Position numbers and translations under genes: made by a program. A DNA stretch of 64,000 nucleotides from contig JAQNBH010000007.1 of NCBI GenBank assembly GCA_028752905.1, positions 15,280,759 through 15,344,758 on the forward strand, in the 5' to 3' direction. Positions 1-12,029 of the stretch are shown here, one piece after another. Position 1 is the first letter of the stretch. Every line of letters starts with the position of its first letter. The notes beneath the pieces were generated by a model. That model was not told where the DNA came from. It did not search any database and was given only the letters and a program-made list of their open reading frames with translations. Origin of the DNA: Cladorhizidae sp. MBARI D1340-BT2 (taxonomy: Eukaryota; Porifera; Demospongiae; Poecilosclerida; Cladorhizidae).

Positions 1-750
1 AATAGTACATATATAACACACACATGCTGCATCTCTGTCTTATAATAGTGCATATATAACACAGGCATGCTTCATCTTGTCTTATAATAGTGCATATATA
101 ACACACACATGCTGCATCTCTGTCTTATAATAGTACATACATAACACACACATGCTGCATCTCTGCCTTATAATAGTGCATATATAACACGCACATGCTG
201 CATCTCTGTCATATAATAGTGCATATATAACACACACATGCTGCATCTTGTCTTATAATAGTGCATATATAACACACACATGCTGCATCTCTGTATTATA
301 ATAGTACATATATAACACACACATGCTGCATCTCTGTCTTATAATAGTGCATATATATCACAGGCATGCTGCATCTTGTCTTATAATAAACACACACATG
401 CTGCATCTCTGTCTTATAATAGTGCATATATAACACACACATGCTGCATCATGTCTTATAATAGTGCATATATAATAAACACATGCTGCATCTCTGTCCT
501 ATAATAGTGCATATAATACACACATTCTGCATCTTGTCTTATAATAGTGCATATATAACACACACATGCTGCATCTCTGTCTTATAATAGTACATATATA
601 ATACACACATTCTGCATCTTGTCTTATAATAGTGCATATATAACACACACATGCTGCATCTTTGTCTTATAATAGTGCATATATAACAAACACATGCTGC
701 ATCTCTGTCTTATAATAGTGCATATATAACACACACATGCTGCATCTCTG
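1..750. repeat. 43-bp minisatellite array
   Basis: About 17 head-to-tail copies of a unit of about 43 bp built around ATAATAGTGCATATATAAC and CATGCTGCATCTCTGTCTT. Several copies are 1-3 bp shorter or carry substitutions (gtgc/gtac, acacac/aaacac). The array continues off the left edge. Its right end abuts, without spacer, the truncated 3' end of the hAT transposase relic, whose minus-strand frame runs a short way into the repeat. No unique spacers are present, so this is not a CRISPR array. Confidence 0.95.
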
Positions 751-1644
751 ACAACTTTCTCTGCAGTGGACAATATTTCTTTCAGGATTGTTGGCAGAGT
801 TTTTGATGCCAGTGCATGGCGATGTAGAAAACAGTGAGTTACAATGATGTGAGGAGCTTCTTTCTTCACTAAAGCAGCCAAACCAGATGTGTTACCAAGC
901 ATTGCAGGTGCTCTATCTCTGCATAAAGTACCCAAATGTTTCTTCCAGTCAAAACCTTGCTTGGCAAAGAAACTTTTCACCATATCAAATATGTCAATGG
1001 CTTTTGTTGTTTCCAATAGTGGCTCACAAAATAGGAATTCCTCTTTAAAGGCATCAGCATGAACATAACGGACAAAAGCAAGTAGATGACTACACTGAGA
1101 AATGTCAGTACTTTCATCCGGTTGCATACTGAATTCAAATGGTGCAGCTGCCAACTCTTCCATGACTTGCTTCAAAATATTAGAAAACATATCAACTATT
1201 CTGGAATGTATGACGTCATTTGACAAAGGGATTGCTTTGATTTTCTTCCTCTGGTCCAATCCACAAACCAGCTCAACCATGTCCAGTGCACATGGCTTCA
1301 CTAAAGTCTCCCCAATTGTGTGAGGCTTCTTTTCTTTGGCAATCTGATAAGCAACCTTGTAAGAAGCTTCAAGACAAGGCTTTTGCGTTGGGGCAAATCC
1401 AAGTTTTGGCAAAGTTCCAGATTTCTCAAATCGAGCCTTCTTTGCATGAAATACATTTGCACTCTCTGATATATTTTCAGGATGTACAGACATGAGGTGC
1501 TCCCCATCAACTTTGTTGGCTTCATGCTTCCATTGGTAAGAACTTTGCCACACAAGAAACACTGTGGCTTTTGTTTCCCATCACGCTCAGTGATGCAAGT
1601 AAAACCAAAGGCAAGTCTTCATTGCACTTCCTTTTCTTTGACAT
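750..1644 (-). pseudogene. hAT-family transposase relic, ZBED5-like
   Basis: Minus-strand frame resembling the hAT transposase-derived ZBED5/FAM200 group. Seen: an N-terminal BED-type zinc finger with CFLC and, further on, HLMSVHPE; the stretch KPHTIGETL; PLSNDVIHSRI; the DESTDISQCSHLLAFVRY core; and FLHRHALASK. The ATG I prefer is at 1,644 (MSKKRK), but the finger is split between two frames near 1,520, so the copy carries a frameshift. The C-terminal half, including the dimerisation region, is missing: the frame ends at the minisatellite at 750. Known of the family: cut-and-paste transposases, often domesticated. Here truncation and frameshift argue for a dead element. No terminal inverted repeats or target duplication were recognised. 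Confidence 0.82.
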
Positions 1645-2159
1645 TTTTTTGGTTCAAGCTAAGCTAGAAGTCTTGCTTTGCTAGTGAAAGTGCAGTAAAT
1701 CATGGATCAGGGCTGCAGTAAATGGAACCCTGAATGAAGTGTGATGAGACACATGAACCCACATGAATGAAGTGTGATGTCTGACACAAAACAATTTAGC
1801 GAAGTATCAGTAAGTTTGGTCACCACCATATTTAAACAGGTGGCTTCAGAAAGTCTGTTACCACTTGGTGGAAATTAGATATTTCTTACTCCTGGACTTC
1901 ACCTTAGGGTCCTCCACAAATTATGAGCATTAAATCTATATATTTTAGTTATGTTGTGTACCTAGTTCATGGACCCCCTATATCCCATCCATGGAGGACC
2001 CCCAAGGGGTCCACGGACCCCAGGTTAAGAACCTATGTTCTAGAGGAAGTGTGGGAGATTTATAGTCACCCTGCAAGAACTAATACTTGTTTTAGTGATG
2101 TTATGACACATTTTATCGATGTGTAGATCTTAAAATTGGTCTGCACTTCAGATACAATG
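1645..2159. other. Intergenic, nothing recognised
   Basis: AT-rich sequence with only short chance reading frames. No RNA gene, repeat unit or exon-like segment with supporting splice sites was recognised. Confidence 0.5.
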
Positions 2160-2470
2160 TTTTCTTAACAGACTTCTCATTGTTATTGTTATGCGAAGTT
2201 GGTATGCAGGTTATCATATTATTTGTGCCTAGAATCTGTGAAGTGCTTCATTAGTTTATGTTATGTACTTGTATTAACTTTGACATTTCTGTAAAAATAT
2301 GTGTATGACTCGGTAACTGAGGTGTGCCAGTTTGTCTCAATGCACACACTTTTTGGTATGTCACACAAACCGCCTAAATGGTTGAACTGACACCAATTAA
2401 TAGGTTGATAACATGTCGTTGTGTCACATACCACCATAATTTGTGTGAACAGAAAAATAATAAAACCTAG
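2160..2470. repeat. Diverged duplicate of 4,030-4,335
   Basis: Shares GAAGTTGGTATGCA, GTGTGCCAGTTTGTC, AAATGGTTGA and ACATACCACCATAA-type blocks in the same order with 4,030-4,335, separated by small indels. Noncoding as far as I can see. An old direct duplication about 1.9 kb apart. Confidence 0.65.
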
Positions 2471-2585
2471 ACTGCAAATTCATATATAGCATGTTTCTGT
2501 TCCACAAATATGTAGATTAAACACTATTATTATAATCTTGGTGCATGCGATTAAATTATGATGAACAAAAATAACTGTTTTTGTT

Positions 2586-2735
2586 GAATAACTATTGCAT
2601 TAAGAAGAAAAATAGATGCTTGATTGTCAATATGGTATTGTTATCCCATACAAGCTAGCCAATGTTCATGGCTCACAGCTAAGGATGTTGAATGTTTGTG
2701 TGACTGTTGCAGTCAATAAAAGTGTATTGCCTCTT
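2586..2735. repeat. Duplicate of 47,355-47,505
   Basis: Matches 47,355-47,505 in the same orientation through ATAACTATTGCATT, TGACTGTCAATAT-type and CAATAAAAGTGTATT. The last block holds an AATAAA hexamer, so both may be relics of the 3' end of a transcript. No reading frame supports a coding role. Confidence 0.6.
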
Positions 2736-3052
2736 AATCTTGGAGGACCCTTAATTAGAACATAAATATTAAAGTTGTGATGGTATGGCTTTGTGAAACC
2801 TGGGTAATAAGATTGTATTTCTCCGATTTTGTTACTTCTTTCTCGTACTTATATTGTCAATAAGAATTATGGCATTGTGATATTATGTTGTGGGGAAGAT
2901 TTTCCCATGTTTTCCAGTTTTCAGCTGAGAAAGCCTGGACACAATCTACTTTGTAAATCATCATAATCCATGGGTTTATTGTCAGCTGCAGGTAATAGTG
3001 GAATGCTATTATTATATCTAACTCATATGATTTTCTTGAGATTCTTACAGTT

Positions 3053-3560
3053 TGACCTCATTGATATCAGTCACTTGCTAGATAAATATGATAAATGGCT
3101 GCATCAGTAAATATATATAATAGGTTAAAGTTTAATTTTGTGTACACCCATAACACTGAGCATACTGGAATATTGTGATGATAATCCCATATTTTGCAAT
3201 GTGAAGTATTTGACCTATATTGGCTGAATTACACAGCATAATTTAAGCACGAGATAAAAACACGAATGATCCAGAATCCTTGTGTGTGAGGAACACTGCA
3301 CATGTCATCACTATGAGGTATGACCAATTCACATATTCACTACATAATGTTGTGATATTCAATGCACATTTTGTAATGTTCACTGCATGATGACATTACT
3401 ATATACATGTAATGAAAAGAAGTTGATTACATGTCTGTTCACCATGCATTAAAAAAAACATGCATCTTTGAAATTGACTCTATCAAACAATGACTGATTG
3501 ACACTATGTAATAATGAGTGAAAGTCTATCATATCAGTAGCACCAATTATAAAATCTGTT
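3053..3560 (+). repeat. Inverted duplicate of 33,870-34,487
   Basis: The reverse complement of 33,870-34,487 aligns along the whole stretch, including GGAATATTGTG, AATTATAAAATCTG and the segment around ACATGTAATG. Divergence is clear but order is kept. The copies lie about 30 kb apart on opposite strands; no transposon ends were recognised. Confidence 0.7.
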
Positions 3561-3592
3561 AGCAGATTACCACATAAATAATGATGAATTAA

Positions 3593-3892
3593 TTGCTAAT
3601 TGAGTCCCAGAAAAGACTACTCTGTGGCATTTACATTGAATGTTTAATCAGGAAACTATACCCCAGTGGTGATAACTACGCATTTCTACCAGTCTGCCCT
3701 CCAATTTTGAGGACAGCAATAAATCCGTCTATCCTTAAACTACTACAACAGTTATTAAGCAAACACCCATCCAATAATGTGGAAGATATGCTCAGAGTTC
3801 TCCAAGGGATGTGGCCAACAAGCTTAGTTGTCTTGATTAATTCCCATTTTGAAAAAATATGTTTCCCAGAGAAGGCAAGTTTAGCAACGTGA
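3593..3892 (+). CDS. Hypothetical ORF, 99 codons, possible exon
   Basis: Open frame ending in a TGA. The stretch from KRLLCGIYI to SLAT is mixed polar and hydrophobic, with LKLLQQLLSKHPSNNVEDM looking helical. No family was recognised. The region lies just beyond the inverted duplicate that ends near 3,560, and its counterpart at 33.8 kb does not contain this frame. There is no convincing ATG context; an upstream AG could serve as splice acceptor. It may be an exon of an unrecognised or decayed gene or simply chance. Confidence 0.2.
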   Translation: MLIESQKRLLCGIYIECLIRKLYPSGDNYAFLPVCPPILRTAINPSILKLLQQLLSKHPSNNVEDMLRVLQGMWPTSLVVLINSHFEKICFPEKASLAT

Positions 3893-4029
3893 ATCTTTCA
3901 TGGCACTATGAAAATACTCTCTCAGTTGATATAGAATAGCTTCCTCGTTTATCATTCTTCAAAGATGTGTGGACTACTTCATGTTCTCATGTTATTTGGG
4001 TACAATAAAATTTGTGTTAACTTCGGACA

Positions 4030-4335
4030 CACTATTGCTTCTAACCAGATCTCCCATTGCTAATGTTATGTGAAGTTGGTATGCAAAGGTATCTTATTAT
4101 ATCCAACTTGACTGTGTGAGTCCAGCATCACTATATAATACTCAACTCTAACTTGCACAGTTCTGTGTAGGACTCACTAACTGTGGTGTGCCAGTTTGTC
4201 CTGATACAACACCTAAAATGTGAGTCATACAAACCACCACAAATGGTTGACAAACACTGAAGGGTGATAACATTCCTATATTTTATTCAATCACATACTA
4301 CCATAAACAATGTGAACAGAACAATAATTAATAAG
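4030..4335. repeat. Diverged duplicate of 2,160-2,470
   Basis: Second member of the direct duplicate pair, carrying the same ordered blocks (GAAGTTGGTATGCA, GTGTGCCAGTTTGTC, ACATACTACCATAA). It ends just before the 39-bp minisatellite. Confidence 0.65.
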
Positions 4336-4367
4336 GTGATAACACATCTAAATAAATTTGCTAACAA

Positions 4368-4728
4368 ATGTGCTCCAGTAGGTGTATTATGTGGGGTGGG
4401 TCTGAGTGTGCTCCTGTAGGTGTATTATGTGGGGGTGGGTCTGAGTGTACTCCTGTAGGTGTATTATGTTGGGGTGGGTCTGAGTGTGCTCCTGTAGGTG
4501 TATTATATGGGGGTGGGTCTGAGAGTGCTCCTGTAGGTGTATTATGTGGGGGTGGGTCTGAGGTGCTCCTGTAGGTGTATTATGTGGGGGTGGGTCTGAG
4601 TGTACTCCTGTAGGTGTATTATGTGGGGGTGGGTCTGAGTGTATTCATGTAGGTGTATTATGTGGCGGTGGGTCTGAGGGTGCTCCTGTAGGTGTATTAT
4701 GTGGGGGTGGGTCTGAGTGTGCTCCTGC
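4368..4728. repeat. 39-bp minisatellite
   Basis: About nine tandem copies of a 39-bp unit centred on GTAGGTGTATTATGTGGGGG and GGGTCTGAG. Because 39 is divisible by three, both strands stay open across it, giving spurious 13-residue repeat proteins (plus CAPVGVLCGGGSE; minus HTQTHPHIIHLQE). It sits where the right-hand copy of the segmental duplication instead has an inverted copy of kinase upstream sequence (48,190-48,570). Confidence 0.95.
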
Positions 4729-4779
4729 AATCGTCCCCTTTTTGGAGAGACTTACTATTGACTTGTAATACTAAGCGGT

Positions 4780-4915
4780 CTGTATCTCCCATTTATTATC
4801 GTCAGCCATCTTTCCAACCTCAACAAATATCCTTACGCCGCATGCTTGTGGTATCTGCGTAGGGTGTGTAAGCCTCAATTTTAGCGTTGAGTGAGAGTCA
4901 CTGCTTAAAGTCTGA
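4780..4915 (+). promoter_or_regulatory. Promoter-like module shared with kinase genes
   Basis: Contains GTCAGCCATCTTTCCAACCT, then GGGTGTGT and GCGTTGAGTGAGAGTCACTG. The same ordered blocks occur on the minus strand upstream of kinase B (30,470-30,600), and the first block lies upstream of kinases A and C (12,660; 57,165). GCCATCTT matches the known YY1-type core-promoter motif (AAGATGGC on the other strand). Here the module faces the degraded plus-strand gene. The promoter role is inferred. Confidence 0.5.
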
Positions 4916-4924
4916 GTATTGAAA

Positions 4925-6365
4925 GTGGTGGAATGGGCTAAGGGCAATCTCAAACAGGAAAGGGCCATGGGTTCGGAGTTAGTTCTGCTAGTCGAACACT
5001 GTGCATCATGGATCTGCCACCAGGCATGCACAGCAACAGAGCTCACTTTTTGAGCACAATGAACAGCTTCATACTTTCAGGACAGTGAAATCAAACCTGG
5101 TGAAGTTGGTTGTGTTTGCTGCTTGTATGAGAAACTGAGCTGATGTAACCAAGCTCGAGACAGATATAGATGAGGGAATCTCCCTCACAGCTGTTGCTCT
5201 GATTCTTTTTAGGAATTTTGTTAAGGCTTGGCACAAGCTGCAAATCGAAGGTCAACCTGCTACGTACCATGATTGAAGCACATGTGAATGCCTGAGTGTC
5301 TGCAGGACCTTCAGAGAAAGGCCTACTTCTGCTAGATGTCATTGGCAAGGTTGCAAGGCACGAGGAGGGCTGGGGACAACCTGTAATCGAGCCAGTAGAC
5401 TGTGTACAAGTGTCCAAAATGTATCTCAACAAGCTGATGTTGCAAGATGCAACTGCCTTGCGACACTCCGATAATTTATGACTGAGAATGGCAATAATTC
5501 TGCACAGCCACTCATCTAACCTCATTCCTCTTGCGTACTCAACCTCTCCTTACGATGGAGTAGACTGCAAAGCTATAAGGCAACTGCAATGAACTCTTTC
5601 AATGGAAGAGTGCTGGGGGACTTGATCAAGTACAATGAATGCAATCTTTCGTACTCTTTGATGACACCATTATGTATCAAGCACAGTTGTAAGCTGAAGA
5701 ATGCCCCACAGCATGCAACCTAATGTTTGCCGCTGTGAGAATGGCCGCTCATTATGGATATTACTTTGACTTGTATCAGAAGCCTCTGCTGGATGCCATC
5801 CCAAAGGCAGTGCAAGCTTGTGACCCTCCAGAGTCCCAGGTGTGGATTCATTCTTGCAATCCAGCCTATTCCAGTGTGTATCAGAGGTATCCATGCATAT
5901 GGTCTGCTTAGGCATAGACTTACACTTAGAAATGCTTTTTTCAAACATATCTGCCATTTGCACAAAACTGCAGGAGATGCACAGAATGGTGAAGGAGAAG
6001 GTTCTGTGCTACTACTCTGTAAGGGTGCAGAATAATGTCAAAACCTACGTCAAGGGACCAGGTTTGCGGGTGAACCGTGAGGTAATTGTGAAAATCACAC
6101 TCACATGGAGCAGGACAAGAGTTTTGTTGGCCCAGATTACATGTTTGTGTACAGCAAAGATGGATCAACTATGTGCATCCCAAAGTCACATTTTCACAAT
6201 ACCTTGTCCACCAAGATGGACATAACAACACCCTCTGACAAATCTCCTCCTTCCTCACCTAAGAAGTGGAGGGAACACATACACATAAAAGGGAGGCACT
6301 GAAAGGGAAAAGAAGAAGTTATAAAGAAGTTAAGTATGTGAGTGGTGAAGAATTTTTGGTTTTTC
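4925..6365 (+). pseudogene. Degraded gene of unknown function, copy 1
   Basis: Plus-strand stretch with protein-like segments in shifting frames: WAKGNLKQERAMGSELVLLVEHC near 4,930-5,010, GPSEKGLLLLDVIGKVARHEEGWGQ near 5,305-5,370, YLNKLMLQDAT near 5,422, VRMAAHYGYYFDLYQKP near 5,735, and KDGSTMCIPKSHFHNTLSTK plus PKKWREHIHIK near 6,150-6,290. Frame changes and stops between segments, shared with the second copy at 48,725-50,160, make a single intact product impossible without many introns. I do not recognise the family. It converges on kinase pseudogene A, and an internal piece (5,531-5,800) was copied into that pseudogene. Segment conservation between copies mostly reflects recent duplication. 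Confidence 0.5.
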
Positions 6366-6949
6366 TATATATAAGAATAATGCAGCTACAAAATAATTAT
6401 ATGCATTTCACATGGTAATTTGAATATAATTCATGAAAATAATTATAGAGTTCAAATTCTGATCCACTATTCTTTGAACATTTTCTGGTGAGGTGACTAG
6501 GTGCACATCCAGTCCTTCTCATCTACTAAATATGTTGGAAATTAGGCAGCCACTGGAAGATACATCTTGAACATGTATAGTTTTCCATATACAGCATGAT
6601 TCTGGAACCATAATGACTCATCATGTAATTTTACATCGAAGTTTAGCTGGACAAAGAGACTTGACATTTATTCAAAACCATCCAAATAGAGCACTTCAAT
6701 TTATACATAATATTATATAGACTAAACTTAAAATATAACAAAAACAAGAGAAGATACTATTTTGTGTAAAATTAAATGCTGGTTTTTGGATGGTTTTGAA
6801 TAAATGTCGAATATTTTTTTCCAGTTACAATTCAATGTAACATAACCTGATGAGGGTCATTAACTATAAAATGCAGTTGGTCCAGACGCATTCCGTATAT
6901 GGAATACTGTACATCAGATCAGATGAGAATGACTGGAAGTGCCACCAAG
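6366..6949. other. Spacer between convergent gene ends
   Basis: AT-rich spacer between the 3' ends of the degraded plus-strand gene and kinase pseudogene A, matched at 50,165-50,719 and, more distantly, at 16,056-16,792 and 59,256-59,996. Each copy contains a pair of inverted blocks around AACCATCCAAATA and ATTTGGATGGTTT-type sequence (for example near 6,675 and 6,785), a long-range stem of unknown meaning. Confidence 0.5.
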
Positions 6950-8081
6950 TTATCTCACCAGCATAACAAATCCAAGGTGGGGTATTCCACAATACCTTCT
7001 GAACTGAAAGTTTAGCAAGAGCCATGCTGAAGTGGGAATATTTCTTGGGAGAGTATATTCATAATGAAAGTGCTCTCTGCTGTGCCATGGAGGACACCGT
7101 CCTACTTGAGGAGAAGAGGCACTTTCATGATTGGGTGCTGGTTTAACCATTGTGTCATCTGCTCTTCGGACTATGGATGCAGAATTCCTAAATCAGTCCT
7201 GAATGAAGTGTTTGATTTGTGTACAATACTTGAAAAGTGAGGTCTGTTGGCAGGATCATCTGTGCAGCACTTCATCTGAAGATCTTCATATCTAGGTGGA
7301 AATTAGTATAAGACAACTAATTATTAAACTGCCATATGTAAGTGCTAACCTCAATTAGAGATAAAAAAAGGTATATGCTCACTGGAAGCAAACAAATTTT
7401 AACTGAGTGCATGTTCCCATGCAAATTAGGAAGCTTTTAAGGCATTTGCATCATGTAGTGTAACACTCAACGATCCAGTTGAAATATGAGGGTGGCTTTA
7501 ATACCTGGATGAATGATTAGCAAAAGAGGACATACCCCAGCTATGCAGCTACATTAAGATGGGCTTTTGAGACAAAGTGAAGAAGCAGCAATGTAACCAT
7601 TACAAATGTGAATACATCACTCATTTACGCTAAGCAACTTATTTGTTAAAAATAAACATCTTCCAATAATTATGACATCACAAAGTCATGCTTCCTGCCT
7701 CAAAATTTATCAGAGCATGCTTCATTGTAAGGCTTAACCATCCTGTATCCAGCGCGAAGCATAGCAAGAAGATCATATTTGTCTACTTGAGCATAGGGAA
7801 TCTTGCCACAACTAAAAATCTCCCAACAAGTCACACCATAAGCCCACTGTAGTAAACAGAATAGAGCCATTTACACATGATATAGAAACCTATTAAGGCA
7901 AAAGGGAAAAACATCAGTTAAAATCATAAATTGCATGTAGGCTACAAATAATAGGTACTTAATGCTTAAATATTATATTTTGCCAAATATAAGCAACAAA
8001 ATATTTTCTTGGTGATATATCTGAGTTAATTCATTCCAGCATTTGCCCTTGCATGTCTAAATCACAAGCATTACAATACTA

Positions 8082-8354
8082 TTGCGTATTCAACCTCAGA
8101 TCCTTACGATGGAGTAGACTGCAAAGCTATAAGGCTGCTGCAATGAACTCTTTCAATGGAAGAGTGCTGGGGGGCTTGATCAAGTACAATGAATGCAATC
8201 TTTCATACTCTTCGATGACACCATTATGTATCAAGCACAGTTGTATGCTGAAGAATGCCCCACAGCATGCAACCTAATGTTTGCCACTGTGAGAATGGCC
8301 GCTCATTATGGATATTACTTTGACTTGTATCAGAAGCCTCTGATGGATGCCATT
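8082..8354 (+). repeat. Copied piece of the plus-strand gene replacing kinase exon 7
   Basis: Near-identical to 5,531-5,800, including CCTTACGATGGAGTAGACTG and TATGGATATTACTTTGACTT. Left flank aligns with kinase B intron sequence near 17,990 and right flank with B near 19,650, so the piece replaces about 1.6 kb that in B contains the DFG/APE exon. The same replacement is in copy C (51,841-52,107). Confidence 0.85.
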
Positions 8355-11300
8355 CAGCCCACACAATACTGAGTATGTATAGTTCACACATTCAGCTACA
8401 TAATATAATATCAACTATGAAAAGTGCACAACCTAGATCATGATTTGTTCTAAATTGTCCATTGAAGTTATGTGATCAAAACACTGCTTACATTGTTTCT
8501 GCTCATTTTTGTTCTATTAAAGATTTGTATATAAGTATTTTTTACTACTAATATTTAACATGTCATCTTCCCTGACTGATTATGATCTAGTGTAAACTCA
8601 CATGCAGTTTCTTGCTGCCAGGTCTCTATGTACCATTAATTTGTTGGTCAAGTACTTCATACCTTTGGCCACTTGCAGAGACATATCCAAAAGCTTGTTT
8701 TCAACTTTGATCTAGAAATAGCTAGAATTGATAAATTTGCAATGTAGATAACTGTCATTTCTCCAGTTGTCTTTCATGGCACAACTCTCAAATGCTCATT
8801 CCCTTTGTCCAAGGTCCAAGGAATCAAGGAGGTTGCCATTGGTCATAAATGGCATGACAATCAATGGGCCATCCACACAGACTCCAATTGGAGCAAGAAC
8901 ACTGAAGTGCTTGAATTTGCAGAGTATACAAGACTCCTTCAGAAGTTCCTTTACCATGTCTTGGGTGATAAGATCCTGCATCATGCAATGTTTAATCACA
9001 CTCATTTACCTTGAAGAGTTTTGATGGCAACTTCATAACTTCACTATCTCTTTTGGTAAAGATTGTTTTGTTGAATATTTAGCCTCTGTAAACCAGTCCC
9101 ACATGCTCACCTATGACAGTTAGAAGACATACCAAAAATCTCCCCATCATAGTGTGTTTAGAACCCTACTACTAAGGCTGGTATAAAGTACATCATAATA
9201 CTGTCATAATCAAAGCAACTACTGAAACACAGCTGTTAAAATTTTAATAATTCAATACTTGCAAAACATGAAATTAATAAAAAAATATATATGCTTCATC
9301 CATGGAATAAGTCTAGTGATTAACCCTTCCTAGACAATTGTTGCAAACATGTGAAAGTTTGCGCTGAGACAATGCTCATGATTTCATGACACGTATAAAT
9401 TAGATGGCCACAGATTCATGACAGACTTCTTCTTTGTGACTTCCTCTTTATCATGCCCCATAAATAGTCATCAAAATATCCTCGGCCATTTGTAGTCGAG
9501 GTCATAGTCCCCATAATTTTTACTAGTTCCAGCAAGCAGCACTATTACAAGTAAACTTACAGCATAGATCAAATATTGTGCAAATGTCTTGAATGGATGC
9601 GATGTGCAGATTAAGAGAGTGAGTAAAACTGGGGCAAAACATTTATATATCTAGAAGGCAGCATATAGTAGGAGTGGAGTTCACATGGTGTTGCAGAGGA
9701 CTTATCATTGGAAGTTGAACTAAATTCGAAGACAGACCAAGCAGAGAATGGATGTATAACTCTGCATTAGCTTTAAGAGACTACTTGTTTGCCTAGTACA
9801 AAAGAAGAAATATAATGGAAATTATAGATATTATCTTTACAATGTACACATTATATGCGTCGAACTTACCTGTCAGACAGGCTTATATTTACTATAGAAT
9901 TATAGTCATCTGTAGACACAAATATAGCTAGAAAGCTGGTAGAGCCTTAGCTACTAGATAAACATCAAGGAATAGCAAGATAATAGTTAGCAGAACTGAA
10001 TTGATAGACTCTCAGATCTAAGATCAGACATCCAATTTCCATGGCAGATGCATCGCAATCTAAAAAAGGTAAGAAAACAATACAAAACATAAGAGCTACT
10101 AAATAAGCATCCTTGCTAAAACTTGATCTATTGATTTGCTGACATGCTCAATATTTTTTTTTTATTGCTCCATCTACATTCAACATTTCCAATATCTCTC
10201 TTTATCAAACTATTTTCTACTTACTCTAGGATTAAGGTATTTCATTATGTCTAAACTTAAACAATAATTTATGATAAAACCGGTATTTCATTGAAAAATA
10301 TTTGCTGATGAGAGTCATGGCTATCTGAAGAGGATTTGCAGAAGAGGAAGTTGTCAAAATTACTACTGTGTAACATGTATGGAGAATACATCGAGCAAGA
10401 TAGTCGATATTTTATCATTTAGGAAACAAACTTGATACATGGAAATGAGTGTGTGCTGTGTAGTATTTGATGCAGACAAAGAACTCTTTATGGCCTAGAG
10501 TGGATATATCTGTGCTTTCAAGTCTCATGTTGCCGAACTTAAATGGAACAGAAATTGCAACTTGGTTAGTATATTAAAAAGCTCACTTAAGCTTACACAT
10601 TTTTTATACAAATCAAGTTGTTGCCTAGCAAGGTAGCATTTAACATGACTCTTGTAGGATAAACACTGCAATTGCTGTAATCATTGGCCTTGGCAAGCAT
10701 TGTGTTTCCAACAAAAAGCAACTGACTGAATAAAGTGTGTAGTTAGAGTATGGGTCGCTCTAGCTGAAGGAACCATAATATGGTACTGGATAGAAGACCG
10801 AAGTACTTGACAGAACTAAAATAACTGTAAGGTATTAGAGTTTAAATTAGTGTGCTAGAGAAATAAAACATTTTCAAAGCATTTTTATTGTGGATAAACT
10901 ATCTAGCACATCCATAGTGCACACCAGATAGAGCCCGCAAGTCATAAACAAGGAAAGTTTGAGCCTTTTGATAGAAAATCACGTGGCTATAACTCTTTAG
11001 TAGATAAATCCATGCACGTACATTTCATAATACTGATAATATGCATAAATACTGCAAATTGGAAGCCATTACAAATAGCATGGAGCATTGAACTAAACAT
11101 CATATTGTTGATTGTTAAGGAGATAACTACATGGTTAGGTTAAGTGTAGCCTTGACAGCAGACGTCGATTTAGATTTCATTGTGCTAGATCTGGCATAGG
11201 TATTTGTTACTGAGTAGCATTCTCTGTGTGTGCATATATTGGGAATAACAATCTCATATATTTAAATTTGCCTGTTGTCAGTCGTAAAAACCTAACAATA

Positions 11301-12029
11301 TATCGTAACATAGACTTTACCTCTTAAATTTCAAGTTATGAGATTTTATGATACAGCACTTTGTCATGTCCAGTCCAAAAAGTGGCACACTGAAATCATT
11401 ATCACTCGTCGTTCCAGGATCATCTGTGTGTATAATATAATAGATGAATAGAACTATAGATTAATAATCACACTGTAGTAAACTTTGTCCTTCCACATCG
11501 AAAGTGACCAGGGCCAAAAGGTTGTGTGGCATTGATGTATGTTTGAATAACATGTAATTACTTCAAAACTATCTAATTTATGTTTAGTACATATATACTG
11601 GATTCCCTTGAAAGCTGGGCTTTTACACCACACATGGTTGCTTAGTTGAGTCCAGCTCTACACCACATAAAGCTGCTACTAAACACTGAGCAACATTATT
11701 CTCCATCAATCAGGCCCTGAATTCTTAGAAAAACTTCTACAATGGCTAGAGTGGTCCCTGGCATTGGTCACAGAGCTAGCTTTCCAACATAATAGGTGGG
11801 ATGGTACATTTTGTTCAAAATTTTAAGGTTCTGAACTGGTCCCAGCACCTTTTGTGTCTGCACAAAATCCTACATGGTGTGTTACATAGGTGATATCTGT
11901 TACGAGTTGAATAATTCTCATTAATTATTCTCTATCTTGGTGCATGGTGAAAATAACTTAAAAGATTCCTGGAAATCCGTGGCAAGTAGATTTTGGTAGA
12001 TATTTTTCTCTGCCACTCATTTCTACATA

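Noticed and set aside
1..750. Possible CRISPR array
   Set aside because: Units are contiguous 43-bp tandem copies without unique spacers, in a eukaryotic context.
4368..4730. Open reading frames on both strands with 13-residue repeats
   Set aside because: By-product of a 39-bp tandem repeat; no start context, splice signals or flanking coding sequence.
8602..8711. Pseudogene A as an active kinase, because HRD is present
   Set aside because: The DFG exon is absent, and there are stops or frameshifts in E1, E4, E5 and E9 and a lost splice donor at E8.
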